From the NCBI RefSeq assembly GCF_040581485.1, contig NC_090135.1:11401001-11465000 (forward strand): a DNA stretch of 64,000 nt, given 5' to 3'. Of this stretch, positions 11,730 to 26,700 are shown piece by piece (position 1 is the stretch's first letter; every line of letters starts with the position of its first letter). Source of the stretch: Linepithema humile. Lineage: Eukaryota > Arthropoda > Insecta > Hymenoptera > Formicidae. The notes under the pieces are model-generated. The model worked only from the letters and a program-made list of their open reading frames with translations. It ran no database searches and had not been told where the DNA came from. The position numbers were made by a program, and so were the translations under genes.

Positions 11730-14700
11730 TCAAATATTAAGCTCGACGCTCCCGCTTTCCAATCCTTTGTAATTTTCGAGCACAGGATACACCTCTTCTT
11801 CGATGAACTCGACGACTTGCTCGGGCGCTCTACCAATAAACGTCGATGGATCTAACAAATCGCTTAGTTGAGGTAAAATCGGCGCAAAGTATGGATCTCT
11901 TTTAATTCTCTCAACCAAATCGTTATCCAATCCATGTTGTTTCACTTGCGCTCCGGCTTCTTGCGATAATACGCGAATTTTTTCGTGACAAACCTACGGT
12001 AAATACAGACAATATACACGCATGATAATTGACTATTTATATTTGTAATAATCTTTAATTATTAATGTTACAGAGAATTGTGTCAAATCAAATTTTATTC
12101 TAAAATACTTAATGATTTTGGACAGCTTTGTTAAAAAAATATGAATGTGCTGAAAATTATCACAGCCTCTCTTTCTCTCTCTCTCTCTCACCTGTCTGTC
12201 ACCGCCGGCCTTTACCATGGCCATTATCACGTTTTCCGTGGACATGAAGGGCAACTCCTGCGCCACATGTCTGGCGATAACTTTGGGATAAACGACTAGA
12301 CCTTCTGTAATGTTCTGGAGTGTCATAAGAATCGTATCGGCCGACAGGAAGGCCTCTGCCAGGGTGAGCCGGCGAATCGCCGAATCATCCAACGTTCGTT
12401 CCATCCATTGTGTCGCCGCGGTATGAAGAGCATTGTTTACTAGCGTCATCAGGTGACGCGCTACGCTGCAGCATCTCTCCGAACGCATCGGATTGCGCTT
12501 GTAAGGCATCGCACTGGAGCCTATTTGCGTACTCTCAAAGGGCTCTTCAATTTCCTTCATGTTAGCGAGAAGACGAATGTCTGTACAAATCTAAAAAAAA
12601 TTTTTTTAATTAGTTTAAAAGCAGATGGAAAAAATTAACTTCTAGAAAATATATCGCAGACAGTCTATTATAAGCTTGGCGGAAGTTAAGTTTAAGTTTT
12701 CTCCTGAAGAAAGAGAGGTATTCGATGCTTTGGCAATCATGCTTTGACAGTTTTTCGCATAATCGCGGAAAAAACATGTTAATTCAGGCTCACCTTATGA
12801 ATAGTCGCACCGAGTGAACTCAAAACGTTCAGAGACTCTATATCGACTTTTCGACTATAAGTTTGTCCAGTAACGGCATAATGCTTTTCGAAACCTGCCA
12901 TTCTAGTCACAAGAGCATCCAATCGCTTTACCTTTTCCGCATCACCTGTTAATTTTGAAAGTTATTAAAGTTATTATTATTAAATCTGATACAATCGATT
13001 TATGTACATTTTATCGTAACTTAAAATTTATATTTTAATTCTCACAATTATTATATTCGTTAAACAACCGTTAAAAAGTTGAAGAAAAGATGCTTGAGTG
13101 CCCGTCGTGCCCTTGACTCCGCGAAATCTGAGATCGTTCCTAGCGCGACGGATGGCTCTTTCATCCATCAGCAAATCCTGCAGCCACAAGCTGGCCCTTT
13201 TGCCAACTGTCGTCAACTGCGCAGGCTGAAGATGAGTGAAACCCAAAGTAGGCACATTACGGTTCTTTAAAGCGAATGTCGTGAGACGTTGAATTATGCA
13301 GCCTAATTTTGGAAGCAGAATATCGAAGCCTTGACGGAGAATCAGGAGATCCTTTAAAAAGAAAAAGATATTAATAAATTAGTCGATTAAACTCAATTGC
13401 AAGTAAGAAAAAATAATATAATGATTTAATTACAATAACAATTACAACAGTTAAAATTAATTTAAAGTTAAATTTTAATTAAATAACAATCAAGTTAAAT
13501 TAAATTGTTATAAGAGAATTAAGAATGAAGGAATACAATTTCATACATTGTATTCCTTTGATGTTTTCAATTGTAGATGTCATATCAGAATAAACAAATA
13601 TACCGTATTATCGCCCACATAACAACTGGTCGCACCAAGGTGGATGATGGGCGCAGCACGTGGACATTGTTCACCAAAAACATGTACGTGTGCCATCACG
13701 TCGTGCCTCGTCGCCTTTTCTTCCCTGGCGGCCGCTTCAAAGTCGATATCATCCACGTGAGCCTCCATTTCAGCGATTTGCTCCGGTTTGATGGCCAAGC
13801 CAAGCTCCTGAAAATTTATTGCCGGTGAGCATTTCTGATCGACACTCTTTAGAAAAAATTCGCACTGCTATTTCATCGATGAACATGATTAATGAACATA
13901 AAATGGTATAGCTTTGCGATGACTACGATGCACCCAGTTTATCACTTGATAAGATCACGCATGTGTGCGACTATCCTCTACGATTCTTATCCCCATTTCA
14001 ACGTATTCCCTGTATCATCTGATTAGATAAAGAGGGCTTGGTTCTCCACTTCGAGAGAGCCTGTGACGCCGATATTGTTCGTTCGTTTTTCACGGTGAAA
14101 GGCAAGTGCGAAAGAGTGTGCAAGATGTCCCTGCAGACTATTGCGAGTATAGTGATCAAAGTGTTGAAGTTGGTGAGAAGATAATATTTTGATTTTTATA
14201 AGCGTGAAAAGTGTACACGTGTAGAGAAAGAGAGAGAGAGTGCGCGCCACAAAGTCCTCTGTAACTATGATATTTTTTGATCAATTTAGGGTAAATTTAT
14301 CTAGAATGTCGAAATATAGTTTCAAATGATCAAAAATGTAAGAATTATAAAAAAAGATCAGATCTATTAAATTTTCACTAAGAGAAAAAATTGATCTCAA
14401 ATTGATCGATCAATTTTTATTCGTCATTAAATCATTAATAGAAATATAACTTCTTAAAAACAGAATAAAGAAGAAAATTGAAAAAAATTTCTTGACATAA
14501 AATTAATAAACTTCTTTTTGACGATATAAAACGGAAAAGCGTGTATTTCTTTTTTACAATATATACGTAACAATGTAATAATTTAAAATCGATAGAAGTG
14601 AGTGAAATATCATAGAATGATATCATACTGATTTAAGAAAGTTTCGGTATAGCATACTTAATTTCAAAGTTTGGCGTACATGTAATGATTAATCAATTCT

Positions 14701-17700
14701 CAGTTAACATGACATTGCGGTCAGCAATTTCTGTAGCAAAAAAAAAATCACAAACCAATGAAAAGGCGTGGGCTAAGAAATTATCGTAACTACATTCATT
14801 CAGTGAATATTCTTACAATATGTGTGAATCATTTCAACTGTCCTTATCGGTATCCGTACGCGATAACACACGCTGTTTAGCAAGCGATACGCTACGCTGC
14901 CGTAACGCTTGCGCGTAACTAGCGGTGCTCCGGAAAATATCTATGATAATAATAGGTGTCCCTTTCTTTGAGACTCTTTTTCGAAAGTCTCAATCTTTTA
15001 AATCAACAATTTTTTATCATACCAAATAGTTGTTTCATTGAAGTAAAAATCCCTCGCAAGATTAAATAAGAAATAAGTTTTTATCATCTATTTATCTTCT
15101 TTTAATTTTCACACATTTTCTAAAACTTAGTACTTTCAAAATATCAAAAAAGTTTGTAGTAAGATTTGTTTTAAAAAGAGTATTTCGAGAATATTGCCGT
15201 ATCATCGTTATAAAAATTTCTTAAGGGCGATGCTTATAGATAAATTCTTAAGATTAATCGATTTGCAGGTTCTCAACCTCATCATTATAATCCTATACCG
15301 TACAGGATATGGCGGCGAGTTTTTGGGTGTAGGTGGAACATGGAACTTGAATGAGGACAAGAATCCCGACGCGGAAATCGTCGCTTCCGGCGTCTTCGTC
15401 GGCTTCTTCATTTATACGAGTGTCGTACTTATCAGCTATTGCTTCGGGAATACTGAGCATAAAAAAACTCTTGTCGTAAGTCCTTCCCATAAATCAGCTG
15501 TTCATGAATAGATATAGATCGCAAAAAGTTGCGTAAGTAAAGTAACTTACAATCACTAAAAATGTGGAATAAATTATTACAAGTTTTAAATTAAAACCTT
15601 TTGAATTGATTGAACTAAACAGTAAATCAATTATCAATTATTTAAGATTTTAGTTCTTTACGTTAAACTAATATATTTCAATTTTTTTAAAGGAAATTAT
15701 CATGAATTTCGTCGGAACTTTCATGTTTGTGGCCGTGGGTGGAACAGCCTTGCATTATTGGCACGGCTATCAGCCTGAGCAGAAATTTGTATACGATGCA
15801 CCAGAGAGACAGGTAAGTGAAATCTCACATAACACGTAAACGAAAACTATAAGGAAAATTTGATGATTTCAGATCGGCTTGGCGGTAGGTTCGTTGTGCG
15901 TTTTAGAAGGTGCAACGTATCTAATGGATTTAATACTAAGCTTTCTCCATTACGCTAAAGATGAGTTCAATTAACATAGGAGAGAAAGTAGTATAAGATG
16001 ACACCGTTGACAATATCAATATTTGCGAAACACTTGCGTTTCCATCAAAGTCAACTCGTCTTATATGTAACTAACATGCCGAGCATCATAAAAATTTCAT
16101 ATATTAAACAATCATTAGAGCGATTAAACATTCCTTATATCTCAAAGTATATTGTTAGTCATATTTTTGTACGGAAATTTCACTTTGCAAAAAATTCAAT
16201 CTTGTCCTCCTTTCAAGAGAGACACACGATTTTCTCACACATTGCACTTTTTATATACATATTTATTCATACAGACGTATACTTTCCATTAACACATGTA
16301 ACGTGTAATAAAATTTATTAGAAAATTTATGCAAAAATAATTTGAAGCATCTTTATTACATACTTGAGTCATTTTAATAATATTCTTTTCAATCGAATAA
16401 AATTTAATCAAATTTTAATCGAATAAAAATCAACACTCGCTGGCTTCGAGCAAATTGAAATTTTAAACATCTTTCTATTCGTAGCAATGGTATAAAAATT
16501 TATTTCTTCCTAGCATATCTGAAACTCACACGACTTATCGTTCGCTTACCCAGCGATAATACGTGTCAATTGCGTGCGTGCCCCATTTACACAACAAGAT
16601 TCGATTGTGAGTCTTGAAAAAAACGTCGAGGTAAAATGTGAAAAGTGTAATCAAAAATACGAACCTCGCCCTTTTCGAAAAGAATGACTCTGTGGCATCC
16701 TTTTGCACCGGATGATTCTATTATAAGCCGTAAGATCTCGTTGTGCGCGTTAATTAATACATTTGACCTGGCGACCTGGCGGTCGTTGTGGATGACTGGC
16801 ACGTTTGCGTACCCACCCACAGTCGACTATATAATCACGTTAATTATGAGAGTCACGCGTACTAAAGTTATAAACCTAATAAGAATAATTATTTAGACAG
16901 AAACTCAATTTTCCGATAAAAATCACATAATGACTATCGTAAATTGCGTTTTAGGTATAAAACTGTTTTTAAATAAAATATAAATGTTCGCCAAAAACAG
17001 TCGGAGTAAAGTCATTCGCTCTGAACATTCGAAACAAAAGTTTGTAATAATTGTAGTTTGTAACAATTGCAGAATTTCCGATTTCATTTGTCTTATAACA
17101 AAATATTTGCTATCACGCGAATTATTGATTACAAGACTGGCTGTCGTGCATCTTATGCGTTATAAATAGCTTGAATTATCACAATTACCATAAATTATTT
17201 TCATTGCCATGAATAGAGTGAAAAATAATCAGGTCTTAAGTAACAAACATGCTTATAAACACCGACTTCTTTCCTCTTTTCGAGCTTGCACACGTTTCGT
17301 GCTTCTATTATACATTCTTATGTCTACGGAATGAGTCCATACGATAAAAAAATAACGCCGCGTACTGTCGGCAGGAGAATTATTATGTGAGCATTTGTAT
17401 AGGCAGACGAAAAATAATTGTTTTGTGAATGTTTCATTGAGGTCGGGTTGGCATAGATCCCCAGTAATCGCAATACGTAAAGTAAGAGATTGCAGCGAAC
17501 TCGTTGTACAACGCGTGGATCGATACTACGACTCGTTTCCGGCGAAGGCGAGTACTTATGGCTTATAAAAACTACAGCTTCGTGTAAAGTCATATATTGC
17601 GTTTGTAATCAATCTTTTTGCGTCGTCCGTCAAATTGGTAATTGGCGAATAATCTAATTTGCAAATGGACGCGTAGATGCATTATCTAAAAGTGTGTCAA

Positions 17701-20700
17701 CTTAAATTACCTTTAGATTTATTACTTCCATGGTCTTGTTCGCGGTATTCACATTTACGGGAAATAAATATAGTTTTAAATAAATTAATTTTTCGCAAAA
17801 AAGTATTATAATTAAATGTAACGGCAAAATAACACTTTAACATCCCAATTATTTAGATAGTCCAAATAAGAATAATTCAAACGAGTTAGTAAGTTTGTAA
17901 TTTCTATAATAAAACATGCATTAAACAATTATAATATTAAACAGTAATAATAAATTTCACAGAAGTTGAAACTGAACGATTCGATAATCTGAATATTGTG
18001 CAGCTCAATCACGCCTAGAATTGAGGCTTATCACATTCTAAACAAAAATATTAATTCGAATTCAACAGACCGAATGCTTAGTAATCTCGGTTAAAAATAA
18101 TCGCGTTGCCATAATTACGTGCGACGTAATAAGCACGCGTTCGCGTGTAATGCGAGCCTATTCAATACATACGCCAGGCAACACGCGAAATCACAACGTG
18201 TCCTTGCACTACTGCAACGTCAAAATAATGCCATGAAATAGGATCGTGCGTGTTTCCAACGAAGTTACACTCGCGGAACTTTGTTATGAATTTTATAAGC
18301 GTTGTCGCATTTTAATGCATGCAACATTCTTTAAAGTATAACAAGTACAACCTGATATTTTTATATATTTCTCTTATATTTCCAAGAAATGAAATATTAC
18401 ATTAAAAATAACATAAATTGAAGCTAAAGAACACGCGTTGAATTCTTTTATATCTCTCAGAGCTTTTCCGTTCCTTCTGATTAAATCATTTTATTTCAGG
18501 AAGTTACGACAAAAAGTCCTCGATGTGTATCTGATTTATGATGCATCATCATCAAACACTTTCGATGGATGATGTAATAGGGCGGTGCATGCGACAAAAA
18601 GGCGTTTTGCACGCGACAAAAAGACGTTTCACGCACGTCCGTGACACGTTAACGAATACAGAACAAATATTTAGATAGACAAAAACGCGACCGGAAATCT
18701 GGCGATGTCAAACGCCGTCGTGCGTGAAAGAGTCCGACCTCGATATGTTTCTTGCTGAATGCAAATGTAACATCGTAGAGGTGCGCCGCTTTTAATTCAT
18801 TTTTTTTATTTCTTTATCAATTAAGCTCCGTAGCATTTAGTTAATGCTAATTTATTTGATAAAAAAAACCGTGCTATTTATAATAATATTGCCGCGTCTT
18901 AAACAATATATCGCTCATAAGTGGCGATCTTGCGATTTATTATAAGTATTTCTGCTGAAAATACCAAATAATTTGACACTTCGGCTCGGTGCCAAGTGAA
19001 AGCCTCGATTGTGAAACGTAAGCATCACTAGCGACGGCTAGTATCGAAGCATCGATTCCTTTACCTTGCCGCGTGCCTAGTCGCGACTTGCTCGCGCGTA
19101 GGATTGTAGTCGTGTACTTCGCCTGCGCGAGAATCGAGTTCGTGTATTCGTATCGCGCATCGTGTACGTTCTACGTTTTAGTTCGAGCTGCAACGTTGCA
19201 TAGTGAGGCACGTTCACTTTACTACGAGGCGCGACGCGCGCTGTACTAACTTGTTTCTGATTCAAAAAAAAAAAAAAAACAGAAAAAGTACTTCTAGTAG
19301 AACTTTCTTTTCTTTTTAGGTGGAAGTAGAATCGAAAATAAAAAAATCGGAAACTAATACGCGCGAGTCCGTTGGGACTTTATTTTTCGGAGCTCGTGTT
19401 TTCGCTGGAAATAAGGTGTGTGTAGCGCAGTGGTGCATTAAAGTGCAATTGCAGTTTGCTCGTCGGCAAGTGACCGAAGGTGATACACGTGGACGAGCGC
19501 GTGTCAGGTGAATCAATGGGAACGGAGTATTTGTTATTGAACGTATACTTGAGAGACCCATTCAGACCTATTTAAATAACAAGTAACGAGTTGCGACAGT
19601 TCACGCACACAACTCGTATACCTACGTGTTCATATAAGAAAGTAAAAGATAAATGAATAAAAAAGGATCGGGCTTGATTTCCAGAAATTATGTCGCATGT
19701 CGAAAGAAATATAAAGTATCGATGCTTATATTATTATCCCTTGATTCTGTTTTTTAAATAGATTTTATAACTAATTTCAAATAAATATGTATTTAATTTA
19801 GAATCGAGATTTCATCAAAATAATCTCTTTGTAATTAAATAATGAAAAATTCATAACAACGTTGTTTTATTTGCATTTCAAATATTCATCAGAAATGTAC
19901 ATAAAATAATTAATAATTATTCTTTTTTATTTGACGTCAAATATCATCAATTTTTAACAGCTTATAAATTATATATTTAAAATATCGATCTCTCGATATT
20001 TAAGAAAAATCAGCGCGAATTTAATTGAAACAGATATTTCGTTTATATCGTCCAAAGAATTCATTCTATGTTCTTTTATTTGCGTCATATGCGAGCAGTT
20101 TTCCTCGAGTTCAACCCTCCGACAGTTTTAAACGCCTTCCCTACATGCCTCCCCTACACGCGATGTCTATCGCGTTTCTCGTTTTAGGTTGCTAAGATTG
20201 AAGAAGGGTGCACGCACGGAAAACAAAAACGATTGTCATCGAGTTTGAACTAAAAATTTTTCAAGCTGGGCGACAGAAGAGGAAAGCATCGAAGAGTCAG
20301 AATGGCGGACGAAAGCCAGCAAGCTCAACAGCCAACTTCTAAACATCGCAAATTTTTGAGCCATCTGCCGATCGCCATCATAGTTCTCGAAGTGGTGAGC
20401 ACCTTTAATTAATTGATTAAAATAAAATAGCTCCTGTGAAAAATATTTGCACTTTTAAGTTATACAAATTTGCTAATTAGGAAAGCAACAATTAAATTAG
20501 ACAAATTAGAGTAAATATTTTGAGAACAAGATGTAAGAAAAGAAAACCGTAGCTAAAAAAACAAATAACCGTTTCAATTGTTTCACAAGTGAAGAAGTCG
20601 AAGCATAACGTAACGCATATTCTAGTCGCTTGTTTATTCGCATAGCGCTTGACAATATTTTTTTAAAAATATTTCTTCATTCGCTATTAGCATCACTCGG

Positions 20701-23700
20701 CGACACAGTTTTCTCCGTTTTTTATTGCTGCGCATCTCATTTCACGATATGCACAACGTTGATAGATTTAAATATGTATATATTTCATGTAATACACGTT
20801 CTCCAATGCAGATAGTGGCCATTTTTGCAATCGGCCTGGCGGTCGATCCGATGAATTCGTTCCAACGAATTTTCAACAGACCGCGTTTCAAGCTGGACGA
20901 TGCTGCCACTATTTATATCACGATTGCAGGCTATATTCTTATCAACACGCTGTTCGTCATAAGCCACGTACTGGGTGATCGCATACCAAAAAGAACGGTA
21001 ATGCTTTTATTAAATCGCATTAAAATTTGAGTAAAAGTTAATTTCGAGCTTCTGCGTCTCTCGTAACATATTTCATATCTATGACTTCTTTCTATAAGAA
21101 GAAATGAGTGACTATACTTGTGGTATACTTTTATACTCACGTAGACTATAAGATAAAAGGCTGTAGACTTCAAGAATAATAAGTTTTACTATGTCATTAT
21201 TTCAACACTTTAATAGAAAAAAATCTGTTTCGTATGTTAAATATTTTTTTCCTTTCCGTAAAAATAAATTTTGATGGAAAAAAAAGAATGATAGTTACGT
21301 AAGTACCGATCGAAAACAATGCAGAAAATTACTTAAGAAAATAACGTAAACAGGTAGTTTCGCGTTCCAAATTACCTTGTCAATTTTTTGTAAATGTTCG
21401 CAATTTAATAATCAATGTAAATTGTAAGTTTATATCCTCGTTACATTGTGTCCATGCTGGAAAATGCCGTTAGCACACAACTAGGTACGCCTAGTCCATT
21501 TGTACAGCTGAGTCATTACGGAGTAAGCGACGACGTATGCGTTAATTAGCGGACGCATCAAGGCCTCGCTATGCGAGGCACGCTACAGTTATGCGATGTC
21601 GCTTTACGTGCCGCTTAAGAATAACGTATCGCTCGAGTGAAAATCGCCGAGTGTACGATCTGAGACTTATCAGACTTATCAGAACAGATGTCAATACATT
21701 AATTTCGTGTGTGTTACACGACTGAAAATATTTCAACTGTGCAAATTTCGCTTTGTGCATTTGGCATGTTTCTCGCGAAAAATAATCGATGGCATTTGCA
21801 ATTAGATCTCATTAAGCAACGGAGAAATATCCTCACTTCGCAGTAATAAATACAACAATAAATAATAATAAGATATTTTTCTTCTGCATCCACGATGTAA
21901 TTCGATCTCGGATTAATTCAATAAGTCACGATAATATAAAATTTATCGCGTTAATTATAAATGAATAACAAAAAGTGAATGACACACATATAAAGTAATT
22001 TTCTAAGTTTAGAACATAAATTCCTAAATACTAGGAATTATTAGGATGATCAGTTGCGAAATGCAATTTTAATCCGTGGCGTTTCATGTACGCAATACCA
22101 GCTTTATTTACTGGTTTATGCCGGTAATTAAAAATCAAATGATTGATAGATTGCGAGTTTGTTTTCACGCAAATATCAAATGCCATGCACTTCATTAGTA
22201 ATTAATTCAATGTTACAGTTGGTGATGTTCGCGTCCGTTGGTGCGTTTATGCACGTGGTGGCCGGAAGTTTGATGATCCATAATTGGCGCAATATGAACG
22301 GTCCCTACTATTACGTGCACAACAACGAGATTCATCCGAGCAAACAGTACATGGACATGCTTGTATCCGCAGCCGTATTTACGTTCGTAAATGCAGCGCT
22401 GTTTATCGCCGAAATAATTGCAATAATAAGATATTCGTCATGAACAGCACATTTTCGTAAAAGATCTGATAATCTCAACATTTGATTTTATAGGAGTTGA
22501 CTCGTGAATTTCGCCAAAGTTATGCATAGTCTGCTTAAAAAAAGACGTAAAAGATGTTAAATACTATTTTTAAACGTTATTGCAAGCAATTTCACCAAGT
22601 TTCTTCAAGTTTATATCGAAAAATATTAAATGGATGATTTTTAATACTTGTAAATTCTTCAAATAGGATTTAACAAATTTGAAACCAAAAATATTACATT
22701 TATTGCAATTATAATAATTTTAATTAAAATGGGTCACAATTTTTTTTAAAGCATTGATTTCATGAATCTCTTAAGAAAAAGGAATTATTAGAAACATAAT
22801 AATAATATTATATAATATTCGTATTATCACAACAATAGCATTTAAGTAACATTGTGTATATGTATGTACTTATCTCATAAGAACAGTTAGTAGTAACATA
22901 ATTTAGTTATATTATTATAGTTATATATTAGAATAGTTGTGCAACAGCAAGACCAAAACGTGAAATTGCAACTATGCGCACCACAGTCGCAATTTCGGAA
23001 AGTTCTTTGTTATTCGGCAAAGTATCTATTATATTTGTGTTCATAAATATCCGTCCATTTTTGTATCTAAAGCATTTATTTCTACAAAATATTTCAATAA
23101 ATCAACTTTACGCTATTTTTAAGCGAGATGAGAAAATTTTTTCCACCTGTTTTATGCGCAAGTGCAGCTAAAAGAAACAAATTTACGCTAACTTCGCTCG
23201 TACTAATCGTGAGAGCGGTCTGATTAACCTGCCGCGATGCGGCACTTCACAGTTGACCAAAGTCATTGCGAAAAGATTCGCGAAACTATTGATAAGATGT
23301 ATTACACAAGAGTTCCGTCATGAGCGAGCAGCCGTGTTGTGCAGGAAATTGTATTAACGCAACTTACGACGAAACCCCACCTGTCATCAAACCGATACGC
23401 GTCATCCAATTCGTTAGCAAATTATATATTTCTGTTGAAATTACTTCATTTGCTTTTAATCTCTCAAAATTGATTTATGTTCCTTGTATTTATTTGAATC
23501 ATCAATAAAATTTATTTAAAGAAGTGTAATTTTTGTGTGAACGAAAAATATTAAATTTATTACAAGTTTAATTCATTTATTATAAGTAAAATTAACTTAC
23601 GCGTCAGTTATAGCTTCAGCACCAACGGTGTGATGTTAATCTTGAAATTTAGTTGCTGGTAGCGACGGTGTTTGCGCTAACCGTGCACACGATCTCCAGG

Positions 23701-26700
23701 GATACTCCGTACGAGAAAATAGAAGAGATACTTTTGATGACACTTTACACGAGCTATCTTTTTATCGCACTGGTGGATATAATTAGCCAATTTAGCGGCG
23801 ATCCGATACCAGACGTGCCGGTTAGTACAGATTTTGAAAATCATCACTTTTCATTTTGTTTTGCACAAATAAAAAAATATTTGTCATTTATTACAAGCTG
23901 GAGTACAATAAATAATCAGTTATTCTTTTTTTACTTGCTCTGTTATGTACATAAATATATCTACATTAATTATTTACATTTCATTGATTATTTATTGATT
24001 AATTCAAATTAATTATTTACAGATGTTTCTATTCGGAGTGATAGGTACAATCCTGTTCCTAATGGCAACATGTGGCATTTTTCTCGTCACAAATAGACCG
24101 GCGATAGCTCAATTATGGCGATTAACAACGAGCATGGCGTTATCAGGTGTTTGCAGTTTGTTATATCTATTAGACGTCTTTTTAATTTATTTATACGGAT
24201 ACTAAATGAACATGTGTATATCTGTGTGCGTATACACTGTAAATAAATGTTTAAATATAAAAAGTTCTCGTTTTATTATTTGCAAGTTACTGGAATTTAT
24301 CTTTTATTTTGTGTGAACATTATTTTTTAAATTATATTACCACGTGAATGTTTAAAAATAAATGTAAAAAAGTTAGAAAACAAACACGTGAAGTAGCCGT
24401 TGCATAGCATAGCAACGATTTTTATTGGGACAACAAAAATAGCGTACAACATGTCGTTGCAGCCGTCAAAGTATAGCATTCGTTTCATTTATATATTACG
24501 TTGATATTCATAAACCAGCAAGATGGCAAAAGTAAAAATGCAATTGGATCGCAGCAGGCAATCGCAGCAGAAAACAAGCAGATGCGTGTCGACCTTGCTC
24601 AAGCCATTAAGGATATTTCAATTTGTGCATATTAAACATATTCTATTCAATTGAAATCAATAGAAAAATAGAATAGATCGAATAATCTTGTCTTGTGTTC
24701 TACAATTTTTTCTCGAGACAGTTCGCGGCATTGCTGCTGTTCGTGTTTACGATCTATATGATTGTCATGGTTCCTACGCCCATGAGTCATTTAGTCTGCA
24801 TTCTCTTAATCGTCTTATCGGGCGCCTACGTCTTCGTCTTAGCCGTCGACTTGATCAGTTATTTCGCCAGGGGCGCCATACACATCATTCCGGTAATTTA
24901 CGCTGCACTTATACGTTACTGTTTCAGTAAATTAAAGCCACGTGACAAAATTTCTTATCTTAATACTTTATACTTCTTCAATTGAGCATTTTTCGAAGTA
25001 TGATAAATTATTGCATACATTGTATTTATTATTATTTAACACATAAAGTTGATTTTCTGATAATCTTCCGATTTCACTGTGTCTCTTTCTTTTTGTAATT
25101 ATAATTCTTCGTAAATCATTACAGATGTCGATATTCTCCTTGCTTGGCCTCTTATTTTTTGGAATTGCTGGAATTTTACTTATTTGTAACGCCTACACAC
25201 AACTCGTGATACAGATAGTGGTGACAACACTATGTCTGTTGACGGCGTTGTTGTTCTTAATTGACATCACGATGCTACTCGCGCAAGTCTCGGTTTATTA
25301 TTAATCTTAAATATTTAAGATAAACACTCAATTGATAAAATTATATTTTCTGTACATCTGCAGATTTTGGAGAAGAAGGTGCTCGGTCTGTAAACGATGT
25401 TGCGGTGATACTGCGGAATTTTTACTGCGTAAAGACGAAGATCCGCGTGTCACACCCATAACATCCGCTATAGAAGTGAGTAGAAATCGACCCAGAGAGA
25501 AAGTTTCATCTCGCATCAAATCGTACATTTCATACTATAGAACAGAAGATTGATGACTCGCATTTTAAATGTATTCATTTCTACTTTCATGTACAAATGT
25601 AAAAAAGTAATTTTATTTATAACCAATAATTTTTCAGTAACGTTTGTGTAGTTCATTATTGTTTTATATTTTTCATGTTCTAATTTACGTTACGCCTGTT
25701 CGCAAAATGTAGATAATGAAGCACGATGTAACGACCAGTTTGAGCGACGTAAGAGTGCCACGCGAATTGGAGGACATTGCGACGCCCGATCACTCTTACC
25801 GTAAAATCGAATACCCCCAACGACGGGAGTACATCGATCGTCCCACCTGTGTGCCATCGATATGTAATCTCGGCGTAGCGCAAATTCAGACAGAACCGAA
25901 TAAAGTCTCCGTCGTGGAGAGTCAAGTGAGCAACGCTCAATTTGATAGGTCAAATGTTAAGTCCGGCATTAAAGCTTCTATTTCCTCATTGCAATCACAT
26001 TTAATTATGATATCTAAAGCGAGAAGTAGTGTGAATTTTTTTTATAATATATATTGAAATAAATTTACCGTCACTCGCAAATAAAATTTACGTAGATTCG
26101 TGTAACGTTTAAAATGTCATGTGAAACTTATTCTTAAATTCACGCATGCGTGGAATGAAATCAGACACCAAATACGATCACGAAAGAGACACCGATGCAG
26201 ACGTTGAGCAAATGCGAATTCTGCTATCAGCAATTGAACTGCTTCCATTCGCCTTCCGTCAATGGAGGATCTACATCTACTCCGCAATTCCAAAACTTAC
26301 AACCGACGTATCCCGCGATCGTGCAGTTCATTCGCGGAGAAGTCGGCATGCCGTGTTGTCCCGGGTAAGTTTGTACAATTCTTCTAACTTTAACGTCTAG
26401 AAAATGACACAGTCCTTCTTACAGATGCACATGCGGAACGCAGCAGCGACGGCATAATCATCATCACCAATCACAGCAATTAACACCAAAGCGGCTGACG
26501 TTGGAACAAAATCCGAGCAGAGCATTGACGAGTGAGACAACACAGCAGGTTGCGAGTAAATCTGATATACGGAATTGAAATCTTTATTGTTCAGAGTCAG
26601 ATATTTGCGAGAAGAATCGGTACTTCAAACTTTTAACTATCACCATTTTTTCGGGAACCATTTATTTTGTCAATTTTGCAGTAGTTTCGAAATGTACAGA

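Noticed and set aside
24398..24417. RFX X-box
   Set aside because: Half-sites are too far apart (8 bases between GTTGC and GCAAC) for the consensus.
25364..25475. Exon as a 3' extension of tetraspan gene D
   Set aside because: Gene D exon junctions are all phase 0, and gene D has its own stop at 25304; this exon needs phase 2.
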